64,000 nt of DNA, taken from positions 31,662-95,661 of the forward strand of contig NZ_KK211226.1 in assembly GCF_000621205.1 (NCBI RefSeq), written 5' to 3'. This document shows, in pieces, positions 17,709-26,500 of the stretch. The number at the start of each line of letters is the position of its first letter. Positions within the stretch are counted from its first letter, which is position 1. Under the pieces are notes generated by a model. It had not been told where the DNA came from. It did no database searches and saw nothing but the letters and a program-made list of their open reading frames with translations. Origin of the DNA: Halotalea alkalilenta DSM 17697 (GTDB taxonomy: Bacteria > Pseudomonadota > Gammaproteobacteria > Pseudomonadales > Halomonadaceae). Both the position numbers and the translations under genes were made by a program.

Positions 17709-18956
17709 ATGGCCAAGACGTCCCTGGACAAGAGCAAGATCAAGATCCTGCTGCTCGAGGGCATCCACCAGTCCGCCGTGGACAACCTGCTCGCGGCCGG
17801 CTACAGCAACATCGAGCACCTGAAGACTTCGCTGAACGAAGAAGCGTTGATCGAGAAGATCAGGGACGTCCACTTCATCGGCATCCGCTCGCGCACCCAG
17901 CTTACCGAGCGGGTGTTCGCGGCGGCCGAGAAGCTCAACGCGGTCGGCTGCTTCTGCATCGGCACCAACCAGGTCGATCTCACCGCGGCGCTCCACCGCG
18001 GGATCCCGGTGTTCAATGCGCCCTACTCCAATACCCGCTCGGTAGCAGAGCTGGTGATCGGCGAGATGATCATGCTGATGCGCCGCATCCCGGAGAAGAA
18101 CGCCGGCGCCCATCGCGGCGGCTGGGACAAGTCGGCGGTGCGCTCCAACGAGGTGCGCGGCAAGATCCTCGGCATCGTCGGCTATGGCAGCATCGGCGCC
18201 CAGCTCTCGGTACTCGCCGAGGGGCTCGGCCTCCAGGTGATCTACTACGACGTGGTGACCAAGCTGGACATGGGCAATGCGCGCCAGGTCGGCTCGCTCG
18301 AGGAGCTGCTCTCGCGCGCCGACATCGTCACCCTGCACGTGCCCGAGCTGCCCTCGACCACTTGGATGATCGGCAAGGAGCAGCTCGCGCTGATGAAGCA
18401 GGACTCGGTGCTGATCAATGCCTCGCGTGGCAAGGTGGTGGTGATCGAGGCGCTCGCCGAAGCGCTCCGTTCAGGCCACCTGCGCGGCGCGGCGATCGAT
18501 GTCTTCCCGGTCGAGCCGAAGAGCAACGATGAGGAGTTCGAGTCGCCGCTGCGCGAGCTCGACAACGTGATCCTCACTCCCCACGTCGGCGGCTCGACGA
18601 TGGAGGCGCAGGAGAACATCGGCATCGAGGTCTCCGAGAAGCTGATCACCTACTCCGACAACGGCACCACCGTGACCTCGGTCAACTTCCCCGAGGTGGC
18701 GCTGCCGTCGCACCCCAACAAGCATCGCCTGCTGCACATCCACGACAACGTGCCCGGGGTAATGTCGGAGATCAACCGGGTGCTGGGCGAGCACGGCATC
18801 AACATCTCGGGCCAGTACCTGCAGACCAACGCAGAGGTCGGCTATGTGGTGATCGACGTCGACAAGGCCTACGGCCAGCAGGCGCTCGAGGCGCTGCGCC
18901 AGGTGTCGCACACCCTGCGCGTGCGGGTGCTCTACTCGGACGTCGACTACGACTGA
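17709..18956 (+). CDS. serA: D-3-phosphoglycerate dehydrogenase
   Basis: A 415-residue NAD enzyme oxidising 3-phosphoglycerate to phosphohydroxypyruvate, the first step of serine synthesis. The Rossmann motif GIVGYGSIGAQLSVLAEGLG, the catalytic Arg in NASRGKVV, the Glu in VFPVEPK and the His in LTPHVGGSTMEAQENIG are all seen. The C-terminal 75 residues form an ACT domain (HIHDNVPGVMSEINRVLGEH) that usually gives feedback inhibition by serine. Length and layout match E. coli SerA (410), which also accepts 2-oxoglutarate. It is monocistronic and ends at a strong hairpin. Confidence 0.95.
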   Translation: MAKTSLDKSKIKILLLEGIHQSAVDNLLAAGYSNIEHLKTSLNEEALIEKIRDVHFIGIRSRTQLTERVFAAAEKLNAVGCFCIGTNQVDLTAALHRGIPVFNAPYSNTRSVAELVIGEMIMLMRRIPEKNAGAHRGGWDKSAVRSNEVRGKILGIVGYGSIGAQLSVLAEGLGLQVIYYDVVTKLDMGNARQVGSLEELLSRADIVTLHVPELPSTTWMIGKEQLALMKQDSVLINASRGKVVVIEALAEALRSGHLRGAAIDVFPVEPKSNDEEFESPLRELDNVILTPHVGGSTMEAQENIGIEVSEKLITYSDNGTTVTSVNFPEVALPSHPNKHRLLHIHDNVPGVMSEINRVLGEHGINISGQYLQTNAEVGYVVIDVDKAYGQQALEALRQVSHTLRVRVLYSDVDYD

Positions 18957-18983
18957 TCGAGGCAGCGCAGCCAGCCGTCATCA

Positions 18984-19007
18984 ACGGGCCGCCCTCGGGC
19001 GGCCCGT
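18984..19007 (+). terminator. serA terminator hairpin
   Basis: Arms ACGGGCCGCCC / GGGCGGCCCGT are perfectly complementary with a 2-base centre, 27 bases after the serA stop. The right arm is repeated exactly at 19339-19349, see the repeat element entry. Confidence 0.65.
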
Positions 19008-19349
19008 CAGACTGCTGACAAAGTATTTGAAGATGCCACGATAGCTTCCAGCCGCCTCCGAGAGCGCGCTGGCCGGCAATCGCTTGCACCGGGGTTTGCG
19101 ACATGGATGTCGCAAAAGGCGCGCCCGGACAGGGACGTCCATGCGCGCCGACCCGAGGGCAATCGATTGATCGGCCAGGGTTTCGCGATCTCGTGGCGGC
19201 GCGTCCCCTTCCAGGGGGAGCGCGAGGGGTCCGCCCCTCGCATCTAAGCGAGCAAGAGGTGCGTTAGGACCCAAACGGTTCTCGACTCGCCAGGATCGAG
19301 AGCGTCGCTGGGTCAAAAGGGGTTTGTCATTAATCTGCGGGCGGCCCGT
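18997..19349. mobile_element. Candidate non-autonomous repeat element behind serA
   Basis: An 11-bp direct repeat GGGCGGCCCGT (18997-19007 and 19339-19349) brackets about 330 bp. Just inside lie imperfect inverted ends, AGACTGCTGACAAA (19009-19022) and TTTGTCATTAATCT (19323-19336), complementary at 11 of 14 places. The interior has strong hairpins: TTTGCGACAT/ATGTCGCAAA (19095-19116) and GCGAGGGG/CCCCTCGC (19222-19241). A minus-strand frame crosses it but reads into the serA terminator and carries no known domain. This looks like a MITE-type or dispersed repeat. Whether it has genomic copies is unknown. The rest of 19350-19466 holds only the promoter of the next gene. Confidence 0.45.
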
Positions 19350-19466
19350 TGGCATGTGGGCAAACCAGGGTAACCAAAACCTCCTCGAAAGCATCCAGAG
19401 CAGGGAGTAAGGTGAACGCTAGCCGGCCGATCCACCGCCGGTGCGGACCGCTGAGGAGCACCCGCC

Positions 19467-20051
19467 ATGGCCAAGCGTATCGAATTTTTCTTCGATTTCG
19501 TCAGTCCCTATAGCTACCTCGCCTGGACCCAGCTCGAAGGGCTCACCGAGGAGTACGACGAAGAGATCGCCTGGCGCCCGCTCTCCCTACGCCAGCTGCT
19601 GGCCGGCATCGAGAATGCCGCGCCCCCGCATGAACTCAAGCGCCGCTACATGCGCCGCGACCTGGAGCGCTTCGCCGAGCGCTACGGGGTGCCGCTGACC
19701 CTCCCAGCGGGGAAAGCGCCGCGCGCCGATGTCGCACTGCGCATAGCGCTGGCGAGCGACGGCCATGCCGGCCAGGAAACCTTCATCGCCAGCGTGTTCA
19801 GAACCCTGTGGGCGCATGGAGAAGAGGTTGAGTCGCTCGGCGTGCTGCGTACGCTGTGCGATCGCGCCGGGCTCGACGGCGACCGGCTGATCGAACGTGC
19901 GACCAGTAGCGACATCGACGCACTGCTGGCCCAGCGTACCCGCCAGGCCCTCGAGCAGGGAGTCTTCGGCCTGCCGAGCTTCATCGTCGATGGCGAGCTG
20001 TTCTTCGGCCAGGATCGCCTGAGCTTCGTCCGCGAAGCGCTGGAGCGCTAG
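19467..20051 (+). CDS. 2-hydroxychromene-2-carboxylate isomerase-like DsbA-family protein
   Basis: A 194-residue thioredoxin-fold protein of the kappa-GST/HCCA isomerase type. It begins RIEFFFDFVSPYSYLAWTQL, where FDFxSPYSY supplies the serine that replaces the DsbA CxxC cysteine and activates glutathione, and ends with GVFGLPSFIVDGELFFGQDR, the cis-proline region and the FxGxDR signature. In naphthalene degradation such enzymes isomerise hydroxychromene carboxylate; in most bacteria, as here, no aromatic pathway sits beside them and the substrate is unknown. GAGGAG lies 10 bases before the ATG. Confidence 0.83.
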   Translation: MAKRIEFFFDFVSPYSYLAWTQLEGLTEEYDEEIAWRPLSLRQLLAGIENAAPPHELKRRYMRRDLERFAERYGVPLTLPAGKAPRADVALRIALASDGHAGQETFIASVFRTLWAHGEEVESLGVLRTLCDRAGLDGDRLIERATSSDIDALLAQRTRQALEQGVFGLPSFIVDGELFFGQDRLSFVREALER

Positions 20052-20112
20052 CATCCGGCGAGGCCGGGCTTGCCAAGGATAGAGGCACACGAAGTAAGCA
20101 AACGCTTACCAA

Positions 20113-21390
20113 CTACGCCTTCGCCACGCCCGGACGCCCAGCCGCGTGCCACTGGGCCGCGGCGCGGCCGACGTGCAGGCCGCAGGCCAAGCAAGCGGTC
20201 AGCAGATAGCCACCGGTCGGTGCCTCCCAGTCGAGCATCTCCCCTGCGCAGAACACGCCCGGCAGCGCCGCGAGCATGCCGCCGTCGTCGAGCGCGTCGA
20301 AGCGAACGCCGCCCGCGGTGCTGATCGCCTCGTCGATCGGCCGGGTGGCCTTGAGCTCCAGCGCCAGCCCCTTGATCGCCCGCGCCAGCTGCACCGGGTC
20401 CGCGAGCGCTTCACGCGGCGCCAGTTCGTTGAGCAGCGCGCGCTTGACGCCGTCGATGCCGGCGCGGGAGCGCAGCGTCGAGGCGAGCGACTTGCGCCCG
20501 CGCGGGCGCGCCAGGGCCTGTGCCAGCCCTGCCTCGTCGCGGTCCGGGGCGAGATCGAGCAGCACCGTCACTCGGCCATCGGCGTAGAGCCGCTCGCGCA
20601 GCGCCGCGGAGCAGGCGTAGATCAGCCCGCCCTCCACGCCATACTCGGTGATGATCAGCTCGCCGCGGCGAGCCGGCCCCTCGCCACCCGGCGTCTTCAT
20701 CCGCAGCGTCACGGTCTTGAGCGGCGCCCCGGCGAAGCGGCTGCGCAGATAAGGCGACCAACCTTCGACCTCGAAGCCGCCGTTCGCCGGTGCCAGCGGC
20801 GCGAGCGCTACCCCGGCCTGTTCGAGCCACGGCCACCAGGCGGCGTCCGAACCGAGCCGCGCCCAGCTGCCACCACCGAGCGCCAGCACCACCACTTCGG
20901 CCTCGATCTCGAGCCTCCCCTCCGGGGTGTCGAAATGCAGCCTCCGGTGCTCGCCGAAGCCCTGCCAACGATGTCTCAAGTGAATGCTCACTCCGGTGCT
21001 GCGCAGCCGTCTGAGCCAGCTTCTCAGCATCGGCGCAGCTTTCATCTCGGCGGGAAAGACCCTTCCGGAACTGCCAACGAAGGTCGCGATGCCGAGCTCG
21101 GCGAGCCAGCCGCGCAGCCGCTCGGCGTCGAACGCCTCGAGCCAGCGCCCGACCTCCGCGGCGCGCTCGCCGTAGCGGGAAACGAAGCGCGGCTTGGCCT
21201 CCGAGTGGGTGATATTGAGGCCGCCGACGCCGGCCATCAGCAGCTTGCGCCCCACCGTCGGCATCGATTCGAACAGCGCGACCTCCATGCCGGCCTCGGC
21301 CAGCGCCTCGGCGGCCATCAGCCCGGCGGGGCCACCGCCGATCACGGCGGCGCGGACGCAACGATGGGAGGAAGGGGCAATCGACGACAT
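20113..21390 (-). CDS. HI0933/YhiN-family flavoprotein (TIGR03862-like)
   Basis: A 425-residue NAD(P)/FAD-dependent oxidoreductase. The FAD Rossmann motif AAVIGGGPAGLMAAEALAEAG is near the N-terminus, GRKLLMAGVGGLNITHSE is the family's signature block, and FCAGEMLDWEAPTGGYLL near the C-terminus closes the FAD site. Length fits the PP_4765-type subgroup, shorter than classical YhiN only in detail. Its reaction is unknown; these proteins are widespread and uncharacterised. The ATG at 21390 is where homology begins, though its ribosome site is weak. It converges on the isomerase gene with about 60 bases between stops. Confidence 0.82.
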   Translation of the reverse strand: MSSIAPSSHRCVRAAVIGGGPAGLMAAEALAEAGMEVALFESMPTVGRKLLMAGVGGLNITHSEAKPRFVSRYGERAAEVGRWLEAFDAERLRGWLAELGIATFVGSSGRVFPAEMKAAPMLRSWLRRLRSTGVSIHLRHRWQGFGEHRRLHFDTPEGRLEIEAEVVVLALGGGSWARLGSDAAWWPWLEQAGVALAPLAPANGGFEVEGWSPYLRSRFAGAPLKTVTLRMKTPGGEGPARRGELIITEYGVEGGLIYACSAALRERLYADGRVTVLLDLAPDRDEAGLAQALARPRGRKSLASTLRSRAGIDGVKRALLNELAPREALADPVQLARAIKGLALELKATRPIDEAISTAGGVRFDALDDGGMLAALPGVFCAGEMLDWEAPTGGYLLTACLACGLHVGRAAAQWHAAGRPGVAKA

Positions 21391-21486
21391 AAGGGACTCA
21401 CGCAGAGATTCGCAGGAGGGGCATTCTAACCCCTCGACCACGGCTTTTCGCCTTCCTCCAGGCACTAGGCGCCAGCGCCTGGCGCC

Positions 21487-22935
21487 TCAGCGCATCGGGA
21501 GGAAGGTGCCCTCCTTGAGCTCGTTCTCGATCTCTTCGAGGCTCTTGCCCTTGGTCTCCGGCACCAGGAAGAAGATGAACAGAAAGCCGAGAACGTTGAG
21601 TCCGGCGTAGAACCACATCGCACCACCGATGCCGAGCAGATTGACCATGGTCAGCGCGGTTCCGGTGAGCAGAAGGTTGGAGCCCCAGAGCATCGCTGCA
21701 TGCAGGCTGGTCGCCTTCTCGCGGATCGACAGCGGGTAGACCTCCGAACCGATCAGCCAGCCGATCACCTGGATGCCGCCGGCGTTGAACACCATGAAGG
21801 CGAACAGGCTGGCGACGATCAGCCACGAGGTCTGCGGACCGTCGGCACCGAACTGGAACACGGCGCCAAGTACCAGCAGCGAAAGCACCGCGCCGGGCAT
21901 CATCAGAAGGCACAGGCGCCGGCGGCCGAGATGATCCACCACCAGCTTGCCGAGGATGGTCATCACCAGATAGATGCCCGCGACGCCCAGCGCGGAGTAG
22001 AGCGCCCCTTGATGACTGAAGCCTGCATCGGTGAGAAAGGTCGGGGTGTAGTAGATCATCATCTCGATGCCGGAAAGCTGGGTGAACGCGGCGACCCCGA
22101 GCCCCGCGATCAGCGCGGGGCGCAGCCAGGGCTTACGCAGTTCCCGCCAGCCGAGCTGGCGCTCCTTGGCGGTGCGCTTGCTGGTTTTTTCGATCGAACG
22201 CAGCTCGCGGCGCACCTCTCGATCGGTCTCGCGGACCATCCCCAGCGCTTCACGCGCCTCCCTCACCCGCCGCTGGCCGACCAGCCAGCGCGGACTCTCG
22301 GGCAGCTTGATCATGCCGAGCAGCAGGATCAGCGCGGGGATGGCGGCGACCGCGAACATCACCCGCCAGCTCCAGTACGCTTGCAGAAAGGCGCCGACCA
22401 CGCCGGCGGTGAGGATGCCGACGCCGATCGAGATGTTGAAAAACGTCACCAGCCTTCCCCGCTTCTCGGCCGGCGCCAGTTCGGCGATGTAGACCGGGAC
22501 GATCTGCGATGCCCCTCCCACGGCGCAGCCCAGCAGCAGGCGCGACGCCCCCAGCCAAAAGGCGCTCGGCGCGAGTCCGGAGCAGATCACGCCGAGGGCG
22601 AAGATCGCGGCCACCACCATGATCGTATAGCGCCGCCCGATCAGCCCCGAGAGCTTGCCGCAGCCCAGGGCACCGATCACCGCACCGACCAGGATCGCGC
22701 TGGTCACGAGCTCCTGGGTGCGATGATCGAGCCCGAAATCAGCGGTGATCTGCAGCAACGCACCGGAGATGATGCCGGTGTCGTAGCCGTAGAGGAATCC
22801 GGCTATCGCGGCGACCCCGGCGGTGGTGAGCAAATAGACCTCGGCACTGAGCGGACCGTCGTCCGTCGCGCTCGATTCACTCTCCTGTAAGCCATCCCGC
22901 CTTTCGTCCGATGCATGGCTCAGTCGTTCGCTCAT
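21487..22935 (-). CDS. MFS sugar porter
   Basis: A 482-residue 12-helix proton symporter of the sugar porter family (relatives of GalP, XylE and inositol carriers). Signature motifs are all present: LYGYDTGIISGALL in helix 1, GRRYTIMV after helix 2, LGCAVGGASQIVPVYIAELA with PAEKRGRL, PESPRWLVG at the central loop and PETKGKSLEEIE after helix 12. The exact sugar is not determinable. GGAGG lies 5 bases before the ATG at 22935; the ATG at 22947 overlaps that site. No catabolic sugar genes adjoin it. Confidence 0.88.
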   Translation of the reverse strand: MSERLSHASDERRDGLQESESSATDDGPLSAEVYLLTTAGVAAIAGFLYGYDTGIISGALLQITADFGLDHRTQELVTSAILVGAVIGALGCGKLSGLIGRRYTIMVVAAIFALGVICSGLAPSAFWLGASRLLLGCAVGGASQIVPVYIAELAPAEKRGRLVTFFNISIGVGILTAGVVGAFLQAYWSWRVMFAVAAIPALILLLGMIKLPESPRWLVGQRRVREAREALGMVRETDREVRRELRSIEKTSKRTAKERQLGWRELRKPWLRPALIAGLGVAAFTQLSGIEMMIYYTPTFLTDAGFSHQGALYSALGVAGIYLVMTILGKLVVDHLGRRRLCLLMMPGAVLSLLVLGAVFQFGADGPQTSWLIVASLFAFMVFNAGGIQVIGWLIGSEVYPLSIREKATSLHAAMLWGSNLLLTGTALTMVNLLGIGGAMWFYAGLNVLGFLFIFFLVPETKGKSLEEIENELKEGTFLPMR

Positions 22936-23256
22936 CCAAGCCTCCATAAAAAAATGAAATGTTTTTTGGGACTTAAAAAAATATAGCGTGATAAATTCAG
23001 TTTTCTAATACTTTCGTCGCAAGCCAAGGCGCTCTGCCGAGGCGGTCCACTCCAACCGCGACCCTCGACGCTGTTGGGGTTTGCACGACTCCACCCGAGC
23101 CAGGGCTTGCCTCGAGCAGCTAACTTCTCTTAACTGAAACCACGACTTTGGTCGAAGTCTTGATGCTCACCCTTAGGCATACGTTTCCGACCCGGCCATC
23201 GACTGACGGCGGCATGAAATGTGAGCGCTCACTTACAACACAACCAGGAGCAACGT
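22936..23256. other. Divergent control region, sugar porter / dehydrogenase
   Basis: About 320 bases without a gene. The left third (22950-23010) is AT-rich with poly-A/T runs and probably holds the porter promoter. The right end carries the perfect palindrome at 23221-23232. Nothing else recognisable. Confidence 0.6.
23221..23232. promoter_or_regulatory. LacI/GalR-type operator GTGAGCGCTCAC
   Basis: A perfect 12-bp palindrome in the context AATGTGAGCGCTCACTTAC, identical in its core to the symmetric lac operator half-sites (TGTGAGC/GCTCACA) with the central CG typical of LacI-family sites. It ends 24 bases before the dehydrogenase start codon, just ahead of the ribosome site, where a repressor would block transcription. 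No LacI-family gene is in the window. Confidence 0.6.
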
Positions 23257-24132
23257 ATGAAACATGGCACCAAGGTGGCGGTACTAGGGCTCGGCACGAT
23301 GGGCCACGCCTTCGCCGCCAACTTGATCAAGGCAGGATTCGAGGTGTGGGTATGGAATCGTTCCCCCGGCAAGGACGAAGCGCTGGTAGCCGCAGGAGCC
23401 CACCGGGCGGACAGCCCAGCCGCCGCCGCTCGCGAGGTATCGGTGCTGTTGAGCATGGTGGCGACGGCCGACGCCACGGAGCAGATCATGTTCGGCGACC
23501 AGGGTGCCGCCGCCGGGCTCCCTGACGGCGCGGTGGTCGCGCAGATGGGCACCATCGGCCTGGAGGCGACCAAGCGGCTCGCCGCGCGCTTCGAAGCCGA
23601 GCGGCCGGACCTGGTGCTGGTCGACGCGCCGGTCTCGGGCAGTAAAGGCCCCGCTGAACGGGCCCAGGTGCTGATCCTCGCCGGCGGCGACCGCCAGCGC
23701 GCCCAAGCGATCGAGCCGGTGTTCGAGGCGATCTCCAAGGGCACCCGCTGGCTCGGTCCGGTCGGCGCGGGCAGCCGGATGAAGCTGGTGGTCAACGCTT
23801 GGCTGGTCAACGTGATGCAGGGCACCGCCGAGACTGCGCTGCTCGCCGAGCAGCTCGGCTTCTCCACCGATACGCTGTGGTCCGTACTCGACGGCGGCCC
23901 GCTGGCGACCCCCTACATGAAGCCCAAGCTGGACAAGATCGCGGCCTCGGACTTCTCCACCGAGATGGCGCTCGACTGGGGGCTCAAGGACGCACGCCTG
24001 GCGCTCGAAAGCGGCGACGCCGCCCGGCTGCCGGGCTTGGCGAAGATCGCTGAGATCTGGCAGGAGGCGGCAGCGGCGGGGTTCGGCGAGCAGGATATCA
24101 GCGCGGTCGCTGAGTACCTGAGCCGGAAGTAG
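23257..24132 (+). CDS. 3-hydroxyisobutyrate dehydrogenase-family oxidoreductase
   Basis: A 291-residue beta-hydroxyacid dehydrogenase. It has the N-terminal NAD(P) motif VLGLGTMGHAFAANLIKAG with WNRSPGK (the Arg suggests NADP preference), the substrate-binding DAPVSGSKGPAERAQ and the catalytic lysine in GAGSRMKLVVNAW. Family members oxidise 3-hydroxyisobutyrate, tartronate semialdehyde, glyoxylate or related acids; the residues seen do not settle which. AGGAG lies 8 bases before the ATG at 23257. The LacI-type palindrome just upstream suggests sugar-acid or carbon-source control, and a good terminator follows. Confidence 0.83.
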   Translation: MKHGTKVAVLGLGTMGHAFAANLIKAGFEVWVWNRSPGKDEALVAAGAHRADSPAAAAREVSVLLSMVATADATEQIMFGDQGAAAGLPDGAVVAQMGTIGLEATKRLAARFEAERPDLVLVDAPVSGSKGPAERAQVLILAGGDRQRAQAIEPVFEAISKGTRWLGPVGAGSRMKLVVNAWLVNVMQGTAETALLAEQLGFSTDTLWSVLDGGPLATPYMKPKLDKIAASDFSTEMALDWGLKDARLALESGDAARLPGLAKIAEIWQEAAAAGFGEQDISAVAEYLSRK

Positions 24133-24173
24133 CCCTTCATCTGAAGAAGTTTTCCGCTTTCACGCAAATGAGA

Positions 24174-24201
24174 GCCGTCGGTCGATGACCGGCGGCTTTT
24201 T
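24174..24201 (+). terminator. Rho-independent terminator of the dehydrogenase gene
   Basis: GCCGTCGGTC / GACCGGCGGC pair with one G-T wobble around a 3-base loop and are followed directly by TTTTT. Confidence 0.85.
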
Positions 24202-24961
24202 CATTGCCGGCTGCACGGCCTAGGCCGCCGTCGTCATGGCACAGCCTCCCGCGCGCCGATCGAGGCATAGGCGGAGATACCGCATGAATCAACAAGACGG
24301 TATTACGTAATTAAACATAACAACAATGGCGGCGGTCAAAAAATAACCGCCCCAGAAAGTGAAAAAGCGCAAGATTAAATCGCCAGGCAAGAACTATGCT
24401 GTACAAAAAACGACCAGCAAAAGTACCGAAAAGCCCCAGCCATCAGCAGATCAAAAGCGCCGCAGCCCACACGGCAGCGCACAGATTCATGAAACATCGC
24501 CGCACGATAGCGCTGAAAACGTCGATGATTGGCGAACTACTCCTAAAACCCTTCGAGGGCGATCAGGCATGCGGGCTGGCGGCGCTGCAACGCCATCGAA
24601 GGCAAAAAGAACTTCGCTAGATATTCATCCATAAGCACCACAACTATAGAAAAATTTCAACAAACAATCTTTTCATAAAATCAGACAAAAATTTTACGTA
24701 ATTGGTCAAAAATTGATCCATCGCCATTCGAGCGAGATATCGCAGAGAAACTCATCAGTGGAAAAGCAATCTGCGCAAAGGGAAGGAGCTCCGCGCTGAG
24801 GCGACATGGGGACAAGCAAGAGGAAGCGCCGTCAGGTTTCGAACCAACAGGATCGTTTGGAGCAACGACTTCTGAAAATAACTTTCACACTTGTTATTTT
24901 TGAGTTAGAAAATATCCAACGAGGCATTCTGGTTCGCGAATAGCCCGCACGGAGCACAACG
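24202..24961. other. AT-rich region without supported genes
   Basis: About 760 bases clearly poorer in GC than the neighbours. Small plus-strand frames (24359-24634, 24396-24620) have no ribosome site or recognisable domain. Two copies of TTACGTAA occur (inside ATTACGTAAT at 24302-24311 and at 24694-24701). Near the right end lies the palindrome AAAATAAC-N10-GTTATTTT. It may be the remnant of foreign DNA or a long regulatory region for the deacylase gene. Confidence 0.6.
24875..24900. promoter_or_regulatory. Inverted repeat upstream of the deacylase gene
   Basis: AAAATAAC (24875-24882) and GTTATTTT (24893-24900) are perfect 8-bp inverted arms 10 bases apart, about 60 bases before the deacylase ATG. 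The spacing (18 bases centre to centre) fits a dimeric regulator; a T follows so a weak hairpin terminator is also possible. Confidence 0.4.
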
Positions 24962-26428
24962 ATGACTTTCGACCTGCTGATTCGCCGCGCCCGTATCGTC
25001 GACGGCCTGGGCGGGCCGGCCTACCTCGCCGATGTCGCCATCTCGGGCGACAAAATCGCCGCGATCGGCGATCTGCCCGAAGGCTGCGCGGTTCGCCAGA
25101 TCGATGCCGAAGGGCGCTATCTGGCCCCTGGCTTCATCGACGTCCATACCCACGACGACACCAACGTGATACGCCAGCCCGACATGCTGCCGAAGCTCTC
25201 CCAGGGCGTGACCACGGTGATCGTCGGCAACTGCGGGATCAGCGCCTCGCCAGTGAGCCTGCCGGGGAACCCTCCCGACCCGATGAACCTGCTCGGTAGC
25301 CGCGAAGATTTCCGCTACCCGAGTTTCAAAGCCTATGCGCAGGCGCTGGAGGCGGCGTCACCGAGCATCAATGTCGCCGCGCTGATCGGCCACACTGCGC
25401 TACGCGCCAACCTGATGGATCGCTTCGATCGCCCCGCCAGCGCCGAGGAGATCGCGCGCATGCGCAAACTGCTCAGCGACGCCTTGGCCGAGGGCGCGAT
25501 AGGGCTGAGCACCGGGCTGGCCTACATCAATGCCCGCCACGCGCCAGCCGAGGAAATCGATGCACTGGCAGCGGCGGTCGGCGCGGCCGGCGGTATCTAT
25601 GCCACTCACCTGCGCAACGAGTTCGAAGGCCTTCCCGAGGCGATGCACGAGGCCTTCGATACCGCCCGTCGCGCGGACGTGCCGCTGGTGATCTCGCACC
25701 TGAAGTGCGCCGGCGCCGGTAACTGGGGCAACGCTCCCGGGGCCATCGCTCGGCTCGAGCGGTTCGCCGCCGAGCATCCGTGCAATTGCGACTGCTATCC
25801 CTACAGCGCCAGCTCATCGACGCTGGACCCAGGCCAGGTCACCGCTGATTTCGAGATCTTCATCACCTGGTCGGCGCCCCATCCGGAGATGGCCCAGCGG
25901 ACCCTCGAGGCGATCGCCGCGCAATGGGGGCTGACGCTGCTCGAGGCAGCGCATCGGCTGATGCCGGCGGGGGCGGTCTACCACAACATGAGCGAGGCGG
26001 ACATGAACCTGATCCTCGCCCATCCGCTGACCATGGTCGGCTCCGACGGATTGCCCAACGACCCCCATCCACACCCACGCCTCTGGGGCACCTTCCCGAG
26101 AGTGATCGCTCACTACTGTCGCGATAGAAAGCTCTTCGAGCTGCCCGAGGCGATCCGCAAGATGACCTCGCTGCCGGCTGTCCGGTTCGGTCTCGAAGGC
26201 CGGGGGCGAGTCGAGACCGGCGCTTTCGCCGACTTGGTGCTGTTCGATCTCGAGATGCTCGAAGACCTCGCCGACTTCGCCCGTCCAGTGGCCGCGGCCC
26301 GCGGCATCGACTGGGTGATCGTCAACGGACGAATCGCCTACCACCAGGGCCGGGTCGGCTCCCGCGCCGGCCGGCTGCTCAAACGCGCACCGGCGAGCGC
26401 CCCCGCAGAAGAGGTAGCCCATTTTTGA
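24962..26428 (+). CDS. N-acyl-D-amino-acid deacylase (D-aminoacylase)
   Basis: A 488-residue amidohydrolase-superfamily enzyme releasing D-amino acids from N-acyl derivatives. Metal-site landmarks: PGFIDVHTHDD with the HxH pair, the family-specific VVGNCGIS with the zinc-ligand cysteine (Cys91), VISHLKCAG and MVGSDGLPNDPHPHPR with the catalytic aspartate. Length matches D-aminoacylases (about 480-500). GGAG lies 8 bases ahead of the ATG. A sodium symporter gene follows after 72 bases, which suggests uptake and deacylation of one substrate; the acyl group and amino acid cannot be told. Confidence 0.87.
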   Translation: MTFDLLIRRARIVDGLGGPAYLADVAISGDKIAAIGDLPEGCAVRQIDAEGRYLAPGFIDVHTHDDTNVIRQPDMLPKLSQGVTTVIVGNCGISASPVSLPGNPPDPMNLLGSREDFRYPSFKAYAQALEAASPSINVAALIGHTALRANLMDRFDRPASAEEIARMRKLLSDALAEGAIGLSTGLAYINARHAPAEEIDALAAAVGAAGGIYATHLRNEFEGLPEAMHEAFDTARRADVPLVISHLKCAGAGNWGNAPGAIARLERFAAEHPCNCDCYPYSASSSTLDPGQVTADFEIFITWSAPHPEMAQRTLEAIAAQWGLTLLEAAHRLMPAGAVYHNMSEADMNLILAHPLTMVGSDGLPNDPHPHPRLWGTFPRVIAHYCRDRKLFELPEAIRKMTSLPAVRFGLEGRGRVETGAFADLVLFDLEMLEDLADFARPVAAARGIDWVIVNGRIAYHQGRVGSRAGRLLKRAPASAPAEEVAHF

Positions 26429-26500
26429 CCAGACCCGCCGGGTGTCCATTGGCAAGGCGCCCGGTACGTATTTCCAACAACGATAAAACGAGGTCACTCG

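Noticed and set aside
18981..19394. 137-residue minus-strand frame across the repeat element behind serA
   Set aside because: It runs through hairpins and into the serA terminator, is rich in Arg/Pro/Ala as expected of GC-rich non-coding DNA, and matches no known family. Better explained as repeat sequence.
20094..20109. GTAAGC-AAAC-GCTTAC as an operator
   Set aside because: It lies between two convergent stops, where a weak terminator hairpin is enough explanation; no gene starts nearby.
24359..24634. Small open frames in the AT-rich stretch (91 and 74 residues)
   Set aside because: Two frames overlap each other, neither has a ribosome binding site or domain-like sequence, and base composition is not that of the neighbouring genes. 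Not annotated as genes.
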